The position numbers were made by a program, and so were the translations under genes. DNA of 64,000 nucleotides, taken from NCBI RefSeq assembly GCF_022024055.1, contig NZ_CP091788.1, forward strand, positions 3,492,615-3,556,614, written 5' to 3'. The stretch comes from Prevotella sp. E2-28 (GTDB lineage Bacteria > Bacteroidota > Bacteroidia > Bacteroidales > Bacteroidaceae). Below are positions 16,690 to 23,474 of this stretch, one piece after another. The notes beneath the pieces are model-generated. The model was not told where the DNA came from. It ran no database searches and saw only the letters and a program-made list of their open reading frames with translations. The stretch's first letter is position 1. Every line of letters begins with the position of its first letter.

Positions 16690-18375
16690 ATGCGCCAAAC
16701 AATACGCCTCATCATATTGCTGACAGTAATTTTCCTTACTGCAGGTTGTAAGGATAGCAGTACGCAGGGTTTCTTCTCACAGGATACCCCCGACGAGTCT
16801 TCCTTCAGCCAAACGGTGAGCGTGGCCGATTCGCTTTATAGTTGCATGCAGTTCCGCGATGCTTACGCCCTGTATGTGCAGCTGCTTGACAATCAAGAGA
16901 CACTTTCCGACACTGAGAAGCACCTCTACATACTCTACTCGCTCTGTAATGCCAGCGAGCTGTCGGGTCATGAGTCCGAGCAAAACAAATGGTTAAATCA
17001 GCTCATTGATCTGGCCAAAGAGACGGACAACAACTACTATTACGCCATGGGCATGATGACGATGGGGCAGGTCCTTTTTTATGAGGGCGACCACGAGAAG
17101 GGCCTCCAGTTTGCCAGCAAGGCTACCGACCTCATGGCTAAGACCGACCGCGCTGATACCGACCACCTTACTTACGGCCATCTGATTATGCTGGGCCGCC
17201 TGTATGGTGAGACAAAAGACTATGACAACGCACTGAAAGCCAACGAGCGTAACCTGCAACTCACGATGGAGGGCACGCGCTGGGGCTCGGCTCCTAATCA
17301 GCAGCTCATTGACCGCCGCATGGCACTGGCTAAGCTGGCTGCCTTACTGGCAAAGATGGGCAATTTCCAGCGGGCCGACTCTGCTTATGCCGCATGGGAG
17401 GCCGTTCACTACGAGGGCAATCACACCCGCGACTATTTTATCGTGGACTATCTGAGGAGGCGAGGCCGTTATCAGGAGGCCGTCACCATCTATAACGGCT
17501 TGATAGAGCGCGTGCGTCAGCAGGGCGACACCCTGGGCGAGATGATGAACACCGCCAAGTGGGGACTGGCTGAGGTTTATCATAAGATGGGCCACTGCGA
17601 ACAGGCCGCCAGCCTTTACGAGGAGGTGCTTGAGATACAGGACACCCTGAAAAGCCGTAAGGCCAAGAACACTGCTCAGGAGCTGGCTGCCGTCTATCAT
17701 GCACAGGAGCAGGAGCAGACCATCATGAAGCAGGAAGCCGAGAACACCCGTCAGCGCTATCTCCTATTCAGCGTGTTGGCCGTTTTGCTGGGTGTCACCG
17801 TCCTAGCCTTTGTCATTATCCGTAAGAACCGCATCATCAGCCGTAAGAACCACTACCTGGCGCAGCAGATTAGGGAGACGCTGAAGTATAAGGAGACCCA
17901 CCCCCAGCACCTCCCTGTGAGGGAGGGAAGTAATTACCCTCAAGGCGAAGATTCTGCAGAAGAGCTATCCACTCCCCTCCATTACAGGGAGGGGCAAGGG
18001 GGTGGGTCTACCGACACGCTTTCTGAAGAACAGCTGTTCCATTACCTCAACGACGTCATCGTACGCGAACGCCTGTTCCTCAATCCTAATTTCGACCGTC
18101 AGACTATCATGGACCGCTTCGAGCTATCCAAGGAGCGTGTGGGTGCAGCCTTCTCAAAAGGCAGCCAGTATGCTAAGCTCACCGACTATACGCAGGAGCT
18201 CCGCCTGGAGTATTCTACGCTCCTCATGTCAAATAATTCAGACATGAGCATCGCCCAGATAGCTACCGACTGTGGTTTCAGCAGTTACGCTTACTATTGT
18301 AAGTGCTTCCGCAAGCGTTTCGGAATGACGCCAACGGAGTTCCGTTCGTCTTCATCCGCTACGCAGGAAGTGTGA
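16690..18375 (+). CDS. TPR-transmembrane-AraC regulator with lipoprotein-like signal
   Basis: About 561 aa. N-terminal signal with lipobox LTAGC (MRQTIRLIILLTVIFLTAGC), TPR-type helical repeats over about 40-345, a transmembrane helix near 360-380 (LLFSVLAVLLGVTVLAFVII), a coiled segment, a low-complexity linker, and a C-terminal AraC-type HTH (MSIAQIATDCGFSSYAYYCKCFRKRFGMTPTEFR). Such proteins are thought to sense at the periplasm and bind DNA from the membrane. The linker (about residues 402-440) is encoded by a 114-bp repeat element inserted in frame. The start at 16690 was chosen because it gives the signal peptide; an earlier in-frame ATG at 16630 adds 20 uncharged residues. Targets unknown, possibly the nearby surface-protein cluster. 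Confidence 0.85.
   Translation: MRQTIRLIILLTVIFLTAGCKDSSTQGFFSQDTPDESSFSQTVSVADSLYSCMQFRDAYALYVQLLDNQETLSDTEKHLYILYSLCNASELSGHESEQNKWLNQLIDLAKETDNNYYYAMGMMTMGQVLFYEGDHEKGLQFASKATDLMAKTDRADTDHLTYGHLIMLGRLYGETKDYDNALKANERNLQLTMEGTRWGSAPNQQLIDRRMALAKLAALLAKMGNFQRADSAYAAWEAVHYEGNHTRDYFIVDYLRRRGRYQEAVTIYNGLIERVRQQGDTLGEMMNTAKWGLAEVYHKMGHCEQAASLYEEVLEIQDTLKSRKAKNTAQELAAVYHAQEQEQTIMKQEAENTRQRYLLFSVLAVLLGVTVLAFVIIRKNRIISRKNHYLAQQIRETLKYKETHPQHLPVREGSNYPQGEDSAEELSTPLHYREGQGGGSTDTLSEEQLFHYLNDVIVRERLFLNPNFDRQTIMDRFELSKERVGAAFSKGSQYAKLTDYTQELRLEYSTLLMSNNSDMSIAQIATDCGFSSYAYYCKCFRKRFGMTPTEFRSSSSATQEV
17895..18008 (+). repeat. 114-bp palindromic repeat element inside a coding region
   Basis: Bounded by GACCCACCCCC (17895) and GGGGGTGGGTC (ending 18008), with inner inverted copies of the CCTCCCTGT-GGGAGG unit at 17910-17927 and 17973-17994. 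The same unit occurs in intergenic sites at 23398-23434, 26676-26712 and 26765-26800. The element is exactly 38 codons, so the reading frame is kept. Confidence 0.8.
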
Positions 18376-18610
18376 TTCTGTAATTTTTTCTGGATTAAGT
18401 TCCTTCACTCAAAAATATAAGGGGACTTTGTTCTTTAAAAAAACTACTTATTGATCATTAACAGTAAACTTACAAACTACTTTCCCAATGGTTCTCTCAT
18501 GGTATAGATCTGTGTGTGGATAATTGACAAAATTTATTCCCCTTATACTTTGAGCGAAGTACCTTTTGTGCTCTCACGGTACGTTTCTATTCTTACTATC
18601 AACCTAACTT

Positions 18611-18651
18611 TATTCGCTGCCACCCTGTTATGCTCAGGGTGACAGCGAATA
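18611..18651. repeat. 17-bp hairpin
   Basis: TATTCGCTGCCACCCTG and CAGGGTGACAGCGAATA pair with one mismatch around TTATGCT. No U-tract on either side. It could cap the 3' end of the short minus-strand transcript from the promoter at 18745. Confidence 0.6.
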
Positions 18652-18660
18652 GATTTCACT

Positions 18661-18705
18661 TTATGAAAGATATAGTCTTTTCATTTGGCTTGTAGTTTTA
18701 TTCAT
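18661..18705 (-). CDS. Possible 14-aa peptide ORF (tentative)
   Basis: ATG at 18705 opens MNKTTSQMKRLYLS and ends at a TAA at 18661-18663. It is the first ATG downstream of the minus-strand promoter at 18745-18775, about 33 nt from the expected transcript start. It would be a short basic peptide with no recognised family. It may be chance, and the transcript could equally be a non-coding RNA of about 130 nt. Confidence 0.25.
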   Translation of the reverse strand: MNKTTSQMKRLYLS

Positions 18706-18744
18706 ATATCGGTAAATATGTTATGTTCTTTTTTTTGTACGAAG

Positions 18745-18775
18745 CAAAGTTACAAATAAAACAATTATCATGCAA
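18745..18775 (-). promoter_or_regulatory. Minus-strand promoter of the divergent region
   Basis: -7 TAACTTTG (18745-18752), 20-bp spacer, -33 TTG (18773-18775). Three 21-bp-period motifs lie upstream (18804-18859), on the same helical phase as those of the plus-strand promoter. Confidence 0.65.
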
Positions 18776-18803
18776 GTGTTTTTTTAGAAATTTTCATCCC
18801 AAA

Positions 18804-18859
18804 GACAAGATTGCATACTCCGGAGACAAGATTACATATTCCTTTGCGCAAATTACATA
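18804..18859 (-). promoter_or_regulatory. Array of three motifs with 21-bp period (left)
   Basis: GACAAGATTGCATA (18804), GACAAGATTACATA (18825) and GCGCAAATTACATA (18846) start exactly 21 bp apart. A weak fourth copy may begin at 18867. The array is the reverse complement of the right array. Two-turn direct repeats upstream of a -33 box are the pattern bound by activators such as LytTR-domain regulators (inference). Confidence 0.8.
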
Positions 18860-18983
18860 TCAAAAAGACGAATTTCCAGGTCAAACAACATGAAATTTAT
18901 AGACGAACCAAATCATTCTTGCTCCGTTTAACATAATTTTGCAACCTATTTTTTTGTCTCATAGATTCTCAGCACTTTTATAT

Positions 18984-19142
18984 TGTCGCACAGATTTCTT
19001 GCGTCCCTTCGGTAGCAAGCGACCAGAGGTCGAGCGCACAGATTTCACAGATTTTGATTCGCTAGGCGAATCGGGCTAGCGCCGCAAAATATCATCCGCA
19101 TGGCTTTTCGTCAGAAAAAAAATCTGTGTAATCTGTGCGACA
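18984..19142. repeat. CACAGATT-type inverted repeat
   Basis: TGTCGCACAGATT (18984-18996) and AATCTGTGCGACA (19130-19142) are perfect 13-bp inverted copies. Further CACAGATTTCACAGATTTT units lie between at about 19038-19057. It lies inside the two 21-bp arrays. Confidence 0.7.
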
Positions 19143-19157
19143 TAAAAAAACGAACGA

Positions 19158-19213
19158 TATGTAATCTTGTCTTTTAGGTATGTAATCTTGTCCGAAAGAT
19201 ATATAATTTTGTT
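19158..19213 (+). promoter_or_regulatory. Array of three motifs with 21-bp period (right)
   Basis: TATGTAATCTTGTC (19158), TATGTAATCTTGTC (19179) and TATATAATTTTGTT (19200) start exactly 21 bp apart. The last ends 7 bp before the -33 box of the promoter at 19221-19251, an ideal activator position. Confidence 0.82.
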
Positions 19214-19220
19214 TGAGGTA

Positions 19221-19251
19221 TTGCAAGTATAGATATTTTTTTTTATATTTG
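19221..19251 (+). promoter_or_regulatory. Promoter of the small membrane protein and surface-protein cluster
   Basis: -33 TTG (19221-19223), 20-bp spacer, -7 TATATTTG (19244-19251). Expected transcript start near 19258, 28 nt before the ATG at 19286. Confidence 0.72.
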
Positions 19252-19285
19252 CAACGAAAATACTAATAAAATTAAATACCACACT

Positions 19286-19459
19286 ATGACTACTACTATT
19301 ATAATCCTACTTTCGGCCGCCGTCGTGTTGCTGGTGCTACTTATAGCCGTGCTCATCTGGCGAAACATACGTCAAAGTGATGAGCTTCGACAGAAGAATG
19401 ATGTCATAGTACGCGAGGTTCGCCGAAATCAATTACTTATTCATCACAAAACATTCTGA
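19286..19459 (+). CDS. Small single-pass membrane protein, 57 aa
   Basis: Encodes MTTTIIILLSAAVVLLVLLI followed by AVLIWRN and a charged tail (RQSDELRQKNDVIVREVRRNQ). One transmembrane helix (about 4-26) and a short cytoplasmic basic/acidic helix are visible. It is the first gene after the 21-bp array promoter and precedes the surface-protein cluster by about 100 bp, so co-transcription is likely. The stop codon overlaps the ATG of a 24-codon frame (19459-19533), which may be chance. No family recognised. Confidence 0.6.
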   Translation: MTTTIIILLSAAVVLLVLLIAVLIWRNIRQSDELRQKNDVIVREVRRNQLLIHHKTF

Positions 19460-19559
19460 TGACTGCCGTCATCGGCATGTGTTACCTATATTTTCTTTAC
19501 CCATCAAGAATACCATTTTTAAATTATCAATAATATTAACTAATAAATAATTAACAACT

Positions 19560-21647
19560 ATGAGAAAAACGAGACTATTAACCTTGCTCGTGCTGCTGTT
19601 GACGGCGGCGACGGGCGCGTGGGCGCAAGACGCCAAGCATTTGATTACGGCCACTTACCGCGGACAGACACGCTCGCTGGAGCAGCCGCTGCCCTACGCC
19701 ACTACCATCGGCGAATTCTATGAGGCCGTTACGGGTCAATCCTTCAGTGGTTTAATCAGCACTATGTCCGCTGTTGAAATGCCTCTTACCGGAATCACCT
19801 CCAACAACACCAGCGTCGTCAGCATTGGCGAATTAAACGGCGCAAGCACCCCGGTGACGGTTATAGCCGATGGCAAAGCCACCATCAGTATAAATTTTGG
19901 TAGTTATGCTCATGGCATCTTGGTCAGCGCCATCTCCCCCCTCTACGCTAACATGAAGTCCGGCGTGAAGGATGCCGACAAGTGGACGGTGAAGGTTGGC
20001 GAGGGCGAGGCCCAGGCGCTGCCCATCGGCGGACTGAAGGGCGACGGCTCGGAGACCGTGACGCTGCAGTACAACGGACGACTGAAGGTGAAGGGCGTGA
20101 AGGCTACAAGCGACGCGGCTGCTCCCAGCGTTCCCGACGGTGCCCTCAGCGGCGTTTTCAGCGTCAGCGACACGAAGCAGGTTTATTTCTCGAAGGGCAA
20201 CCTGCAGGCAACTTACAACGGCAGTAACTGGAGTTGGGCCTTTGCCACCAACCAGTGGGACTGCATCGGCAACGCTGCTGGCAATACCAGCATCAATGGC
20301 AACGGTTCTGTATCGGCAGCAGGCACCGTGGACCTCTTCGGCTGGAGCACCGCCGCCACAACCTATGGCATCCACAACAGTACGACTGCTAGCGACTACA
20401 GCGGTGACTTCGTCGATTGGGGCGGGATCATCGGCACAGGCTGGCGCACGCTGACCAAGGACGAGTGGAACTATCTGTTCATGACACGTGAAAGCGGCAG
20501 TAAAGTTAATGGCATGAGCCCCAGCCCTGATAACGCCCGATATACTCATGCTACCATTAACACAGACAATGAAACCGGTGGTATTAGAGGTATGATATTG
20601 TTTCCTGACGGTGTGACGGTAAATTATAGCGATGCCACCTCCTGGGGAGGAATCAACCAATATAGTAATTGGAATGGTTCTACCAAATGTACAACAAGTC
20701 AGTGGAATGCTCTTGCAGCCAAGGGTTTCGTTTTCCTGCCCACCGGAGGTGTCAGAAATGGAACAACAATTAGCAACTCCAACAATAACGGATACTATTG
20801 GTCATCATATACAGCCTCTCCTACCAGTGGATATGCTCACTACACTCGCGTTGTTGCTTCAACTGAGCCTACCACGGCCTCCGATTCTCGCAAAATAGGT
20901 ATCTCCGTGCGCCTGGTTCGCGAGGTGGCTACAAGCGACGCACCGGCGAAGGAACCGGCTACGGTGACGACGGCGCCGACGGGTGCGGCGATTGTTGGCG
21001 TTGGCAAGGAAACGGCGCTGGTTAGCGGTGGCGTGGCCGACGGCGGCACGCTGATGTATGCAGTGACCACGACGAACACGAAGCCTGCCTCGACGGATGG
21101 CTTCAGCGACGCGGTGCCCACGGCTCAGACCATCACCGCCAGTGGCACGGTATATGTTTGGTATTACGTGAAGGGCGACGACACGCACACCGACAGCGAG
21201 ATTGCGGCTACGCCCATTGAGGTTCCCGTGGCCATCATATGGGACGCTACGAACGTCAAAGAACTTGATGTCTTCGGCAATCATGAACCCTGTACGATTG
21301 ATGGCGTCACGCTGAGTGGTAATGCCGAAGAGGTTTATGCCAGGTGGTCTGGTTACGGAAATCCGGAAAAGGATGGCATCAGTTTCGAAACGATGGAATC
21401 AGGCGGCTTTACCTTCAAGGCACCGAACAGCAAGAAGTTCACAAAGATTGAGATGACGCTCACTGGCCCTGCTGGTTGGGATTATGCAAGTCTCGGCACT
21501 GGATGGTTGTATAGTGATGATCCTATGACAGAAATATTTAAAGTCACGTGGAAGGGCAGTGCCGCCTCGACGGTTGATCTGCTGAAGGATGCTGGTAATT
21601 TCAACGGCGAAAGGGTGAAAAGCATCGTGTTCTACCTGTCGGAGTAA
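19560..21647 (+). CDS. Modular secreted protein with FISUMP/lectin-like domain
   Basis: 695 aa. Signal peptide MRKTRLLTLLVLLLTAATGA ending WAQ. A variable N-terminal part is followed (about 200-460) by a domain opening VYFSKGNLQATYNGSNW with GWRTLTKDEWNYLF and YWSSYTASPTSGYAHY...ISVRLVRE, resembling Fibrobacter-major-paralogous/DUF1566-type lectin-like folds. Next comes an MYAV...VYVWYYVKGDDTHTD module shared with the neighbouring genes, then an unknown C-terminal domain. No C-terminal sorting motif is visible. First of five paralogous-signal-peptide genes. GC-rich shared modules alternate with more AT-rich unique parts. Function unknown; probably cell-surface. Confidence 0.8.
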   Translation: MRKTRLLTLLVLLLTAATGAWAQDAKHLITATYRGQTRSLEQPLPYATTIGEFYEAVTGQSFSGLISTMSAVEMPLTGITSNNTSVVSIGELNGASTPVTVIADGKATISINFGSYAHGILVSAISPLYANMKSGVKDADKWTVKVGEGEAQALPIGGLKGDGSETVTLQYNGRLKVKGVKATSDAAAPSVPDGALSGVFSVSDTKQVYFSKGNLQATYNGSNWSWAFATNQWDCIGNAAGNTSINGNGSVSAAGTVDLFGWSTAATTYGIHNSTTASDYSGDFVDWGGIIGTGWRTLTKDEWNYLFMTRESGSKVNGMSPSPDNARYTHATINTDNETGGIRGMILFPDGVTVNYSDATSWGGINQYSNWNGSTKCTTSQWNALAAKGFVFLPTGGVRNGTTISNSNNNGYYWSSYTASPTSGYAHYTRVVASTEPTTASDSRKIGISVRLVREVATSDAPAKEPATVTTAPTGAAIVGVGKETALVSGGVADGGTLMYAVTTTNTKPASTDGFSDAVPTAQTITASGTVYVWYYVKGDDTHTDSEIAATPIEVPVAIIWDATNVKELDVFGNHEPCTIDGVTLSGNAEEVYARWSGYGNPEKDGISFETMESGGFTFKAPNSKKFTKIEMTLTGPAGWDYASLGTGWLYSDDPMTEIFKVTWKGSAASTVDLLKDAGNFNGERVKSIVFYLSE

Positions 21648-21648
21648 T

Positions 21649-21678
21649 CCCCTCGCGCGTATTATATATAAAGGAGTA
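21649..21678 (+). repeat. CTCGCGCGTATATA intergenic repeat, copy 1
   Basis: CCCCTCGCGCGTATTATATA and AAAGG directly after the stop codon. Related copies follow the next two genes (23362 and 24952). Confidence 0.65.
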
Positions 21679-21749
21679 ACGGATTCACGGATCTACGGAT
21701 TCACGGATTTCCGAAAGAATATAAAAAGAAACATTAAAACATTAAGATT

Positions 21750-23360
21750 ATGATACAAATTAAAAAAACAATACTGACGCTCGTCGCGCTATTAGCCGTG
21801 ACGACGGGAGCGTGGGCCACGGAATTTACATCTCTGAAAGTGGGAGATGTACTTCATGTGGGCGATGTCATAAATACGAGTACCAATTATACGGTTTGTG
21901 AAGCATATCTCGACGCAGGCCTTCAGCCGGCTACAGTGGTAAGAGCTAATATCGGTATAGATGATATTATTGAATCAGAAACTGGTGCTTACTACCTCAT
22001 AAAAGGCAACAATGATTTTTATTATGGTGTCATTATAGATGATGGTTATGAAGGAGGCTATTGGCCAGTAACTGACACTTCCGACGGCATATCTGTGACG
22101 GCAATAAGCCCAGGTAATTATACAGAATTGACGTTTGCCGTTCATGAAGGCGTCGCCTCCTCCGGCCCCAAGGTCGCCTGGGACGAGGCCGAGAAGACCG
22201 GCAAGTTCACCATGCCCGGCGGCAACGTGACACTGGAGCCCGAGTACTACCCGCAGGCCGCGCTCACCGCAGCCCCCACGGCCATCGATAACGTGCCCGC
22301 CACCACCGACGGCGCCATCGTCAAAGCCGGCACCGTGGCCAACATCGGCGAGACCACGACCGCCCAGGGCACCGTGATGTACTACGTCAGCCCGACCGCC
22401 CTCGACGACGCCGCACTGCTGGCCCTCGCCGCTGACCAGTGGACAGCCGACGTGCCCACCGCCAAGAGCCTCGCCCAGGGCCAGGCCTACGTCTACTACT
22501 ACGTGCGCGGCAACGACAGCGACAACGACGCTGAGAACTTCAGCGACGGCGACATCCTGGCCGCCAACGCCCTCACCGTCACCATCGCCGCCGAGCCCAC
22601 CTACGCCGTCACCTTCGCCGAGGGCACCGATCCCAACGAGTGGACCGCCAGCCCCGCCACCGACGTGAAGAAGGGCACCGAAGTCACCGTCACCTACAGC
22701 GGCCAGCGCAAGGTCATGGGCGTCAAGGCCGAGAAGAAGAAGAGACCGGAATTCGTACCAGGCGCGACAATCCAGAATATAGAATCATTTGTCGAAGTCG
22801 AAAACAACAGGGATGGCACCATCACCCTCCACATGCCTACGCTGAACCCGTCGACATACAATGTAACCGGCAGTGGTTTTAGCAATGGTGAACACACACT
22901 GCATTTCGACTATGAAAAAGGTAGTGGCACAAATATGTCCCCTATCGGAGCGAATATCATTGAATATAGCTGGGCCGGCCATACGCCTTTCAGCGAACTG
23001 GACAAAACCATTGACATTACTTCGGGGGAGCCGAGGGTGGCCATCCTGATTACAGGCCACGTACAATCTGCCACTTGTCCAGCGCCAGGCAAAGAACACT
23101 ATTGGGGACTGTACCGCTACACCAACCCCGTGAAGGTGACCTACAACCTGGGCGGCGGCAGCGTCAGTGGCTCCACTGCCGACAAGGTGGAATACCTCTT
23201 CAGCGGCGATGCCCTTGCCACCACTTTCGCAGCACCCACACGTGAGGGCTACACCTTCGACGGCTGGTACACCTCTGCTGAAGGCGGCACGAAACTTACC
23301 GCCAGCAACGCTACCAGTGCCACCACCATCTACGCTCACTGGAACGCGATTGCCGAGTAA
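21750..23360 (+). CDS. Modular secreted protein with C-terminal InlB B-repeat
   Basis: 536 aa. Signal peptide ending LLAVTTGAWA. An AT-rich unique region (to about residue 135) is followed by a GC-rich stretch with the shared WYYVRG-type module (VYYYVRGNDSDND), WTASPATDVKKGTEVTVTYSG, a unique segment, and a C-terminal Listeria-Bacteroides/InlB B-repeat (VTYNLGGGSVSGSTADKVEY to GYTFDGWYTSAEGGTKL...IYAHW). B-repeats are adhesive surface modules in known proteins. No sorting tail is visible. Shares signal peptide style and modules with its neighbours. Confidence 0.8.
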   Translation: MIQIKKTILTLVALLAVTTGAWATEFTSLKVGDVLHVGDVINTSTNYTVCEAYLDAGLQPATVVRANIGIDDIIESETGAYYLIKGNNDFYYGVIIDDGYEGGYWPVTDTSDGISVTAISPGNYTELTFAVHEGVASSGPKVAWDEAEKTGKFTMPGGNVTLEPEYYPQAALTAAPTAIDNVPATTDGAIVKAGTVANIGETTTAQGTVMYYVSPTALDDAALLALAADQWTADVPTAKSLAQGQAYVYYYVRGNDSDNDAENFSDGDILAANALTVTIAAEPTYAVTFAEGTDPNEWTASPATDVKKGTEVTVTYSGQRKVMGVKAEKKKRPEFVPGATIQNIESFVEVENNRDGTITLHMPTLNPSTYNVTGSGFSNGEHTLHFDYEKGSGTNMSPIGANIIEYSWAGHTPFSELDKTIDITSGEPRVAILITGHVQSATCPAPGKEHYWGLYRYTNPVKVTYNLGGGSVSGSTADKVEYLFSGDALATTFAAPTREGYTFDGWYTSAEGGTKLTASNATSATTIYAHWNAIAE

Positions 23361-23361
23361 C

Positions 23362-23395
23362 CCCCTCTCGCGCGTATATAATAAAAAAGGTATAA
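23362..23395 (+). repeat. CTCGCGCGTATATA intergenic repeat, copy 2
   Basis: CTCTCGCGCGTATATAATAA then AAAAGGTATAAA. Followed at 23398-23434 by the CCCTCCCTGTGGAGGGAGGGG palindrome also found in the element at 17895. Confidence 0.7.
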
Positions 23396-23397
23396 AA

Positions 23398-23434
23398 GAC
23401 TCTCCCCCGACCCCTCCCTGTGGAGGGAGGGGAG
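23398..23434. repeat. CCCTCCCTGTGGAGGGAGG palindromic repeat
   Basis: REP-like intergenic palindrome (arms CCCTCCCT / AGGGAGGG). Further copies are at 26676-26712, 26765-26800 and, inside coding DNA, 17895-18008 and possibly 48349-48385. Confidence 0.75.
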
Positions 23435-23474
23435 TAGATAGAAAAGAAAGAAAACAATTAAACGAATAAATATT

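Larger units (their letters stand above)
18376..19285. other. Divergent control region between regulator and surface-protein cluster
   Basis: No large gene. Holds a strong hairpin (18611-18651), a possible 14-codon minus-strand frame (18661-18705), two outward-facing promoters, and two inverted arrays of 21-bp-spaced motifs flanking CACAGATT-type repeats (18984-19142). Confidence 0.7.

Noticed and set aside
18804..19213. Plasmid-type replication iterons
   Set aside because: The motifs recur every 21 bp as iterons do, but they sit symmetrically upstream of two promoters and no replication initiator gene is near.
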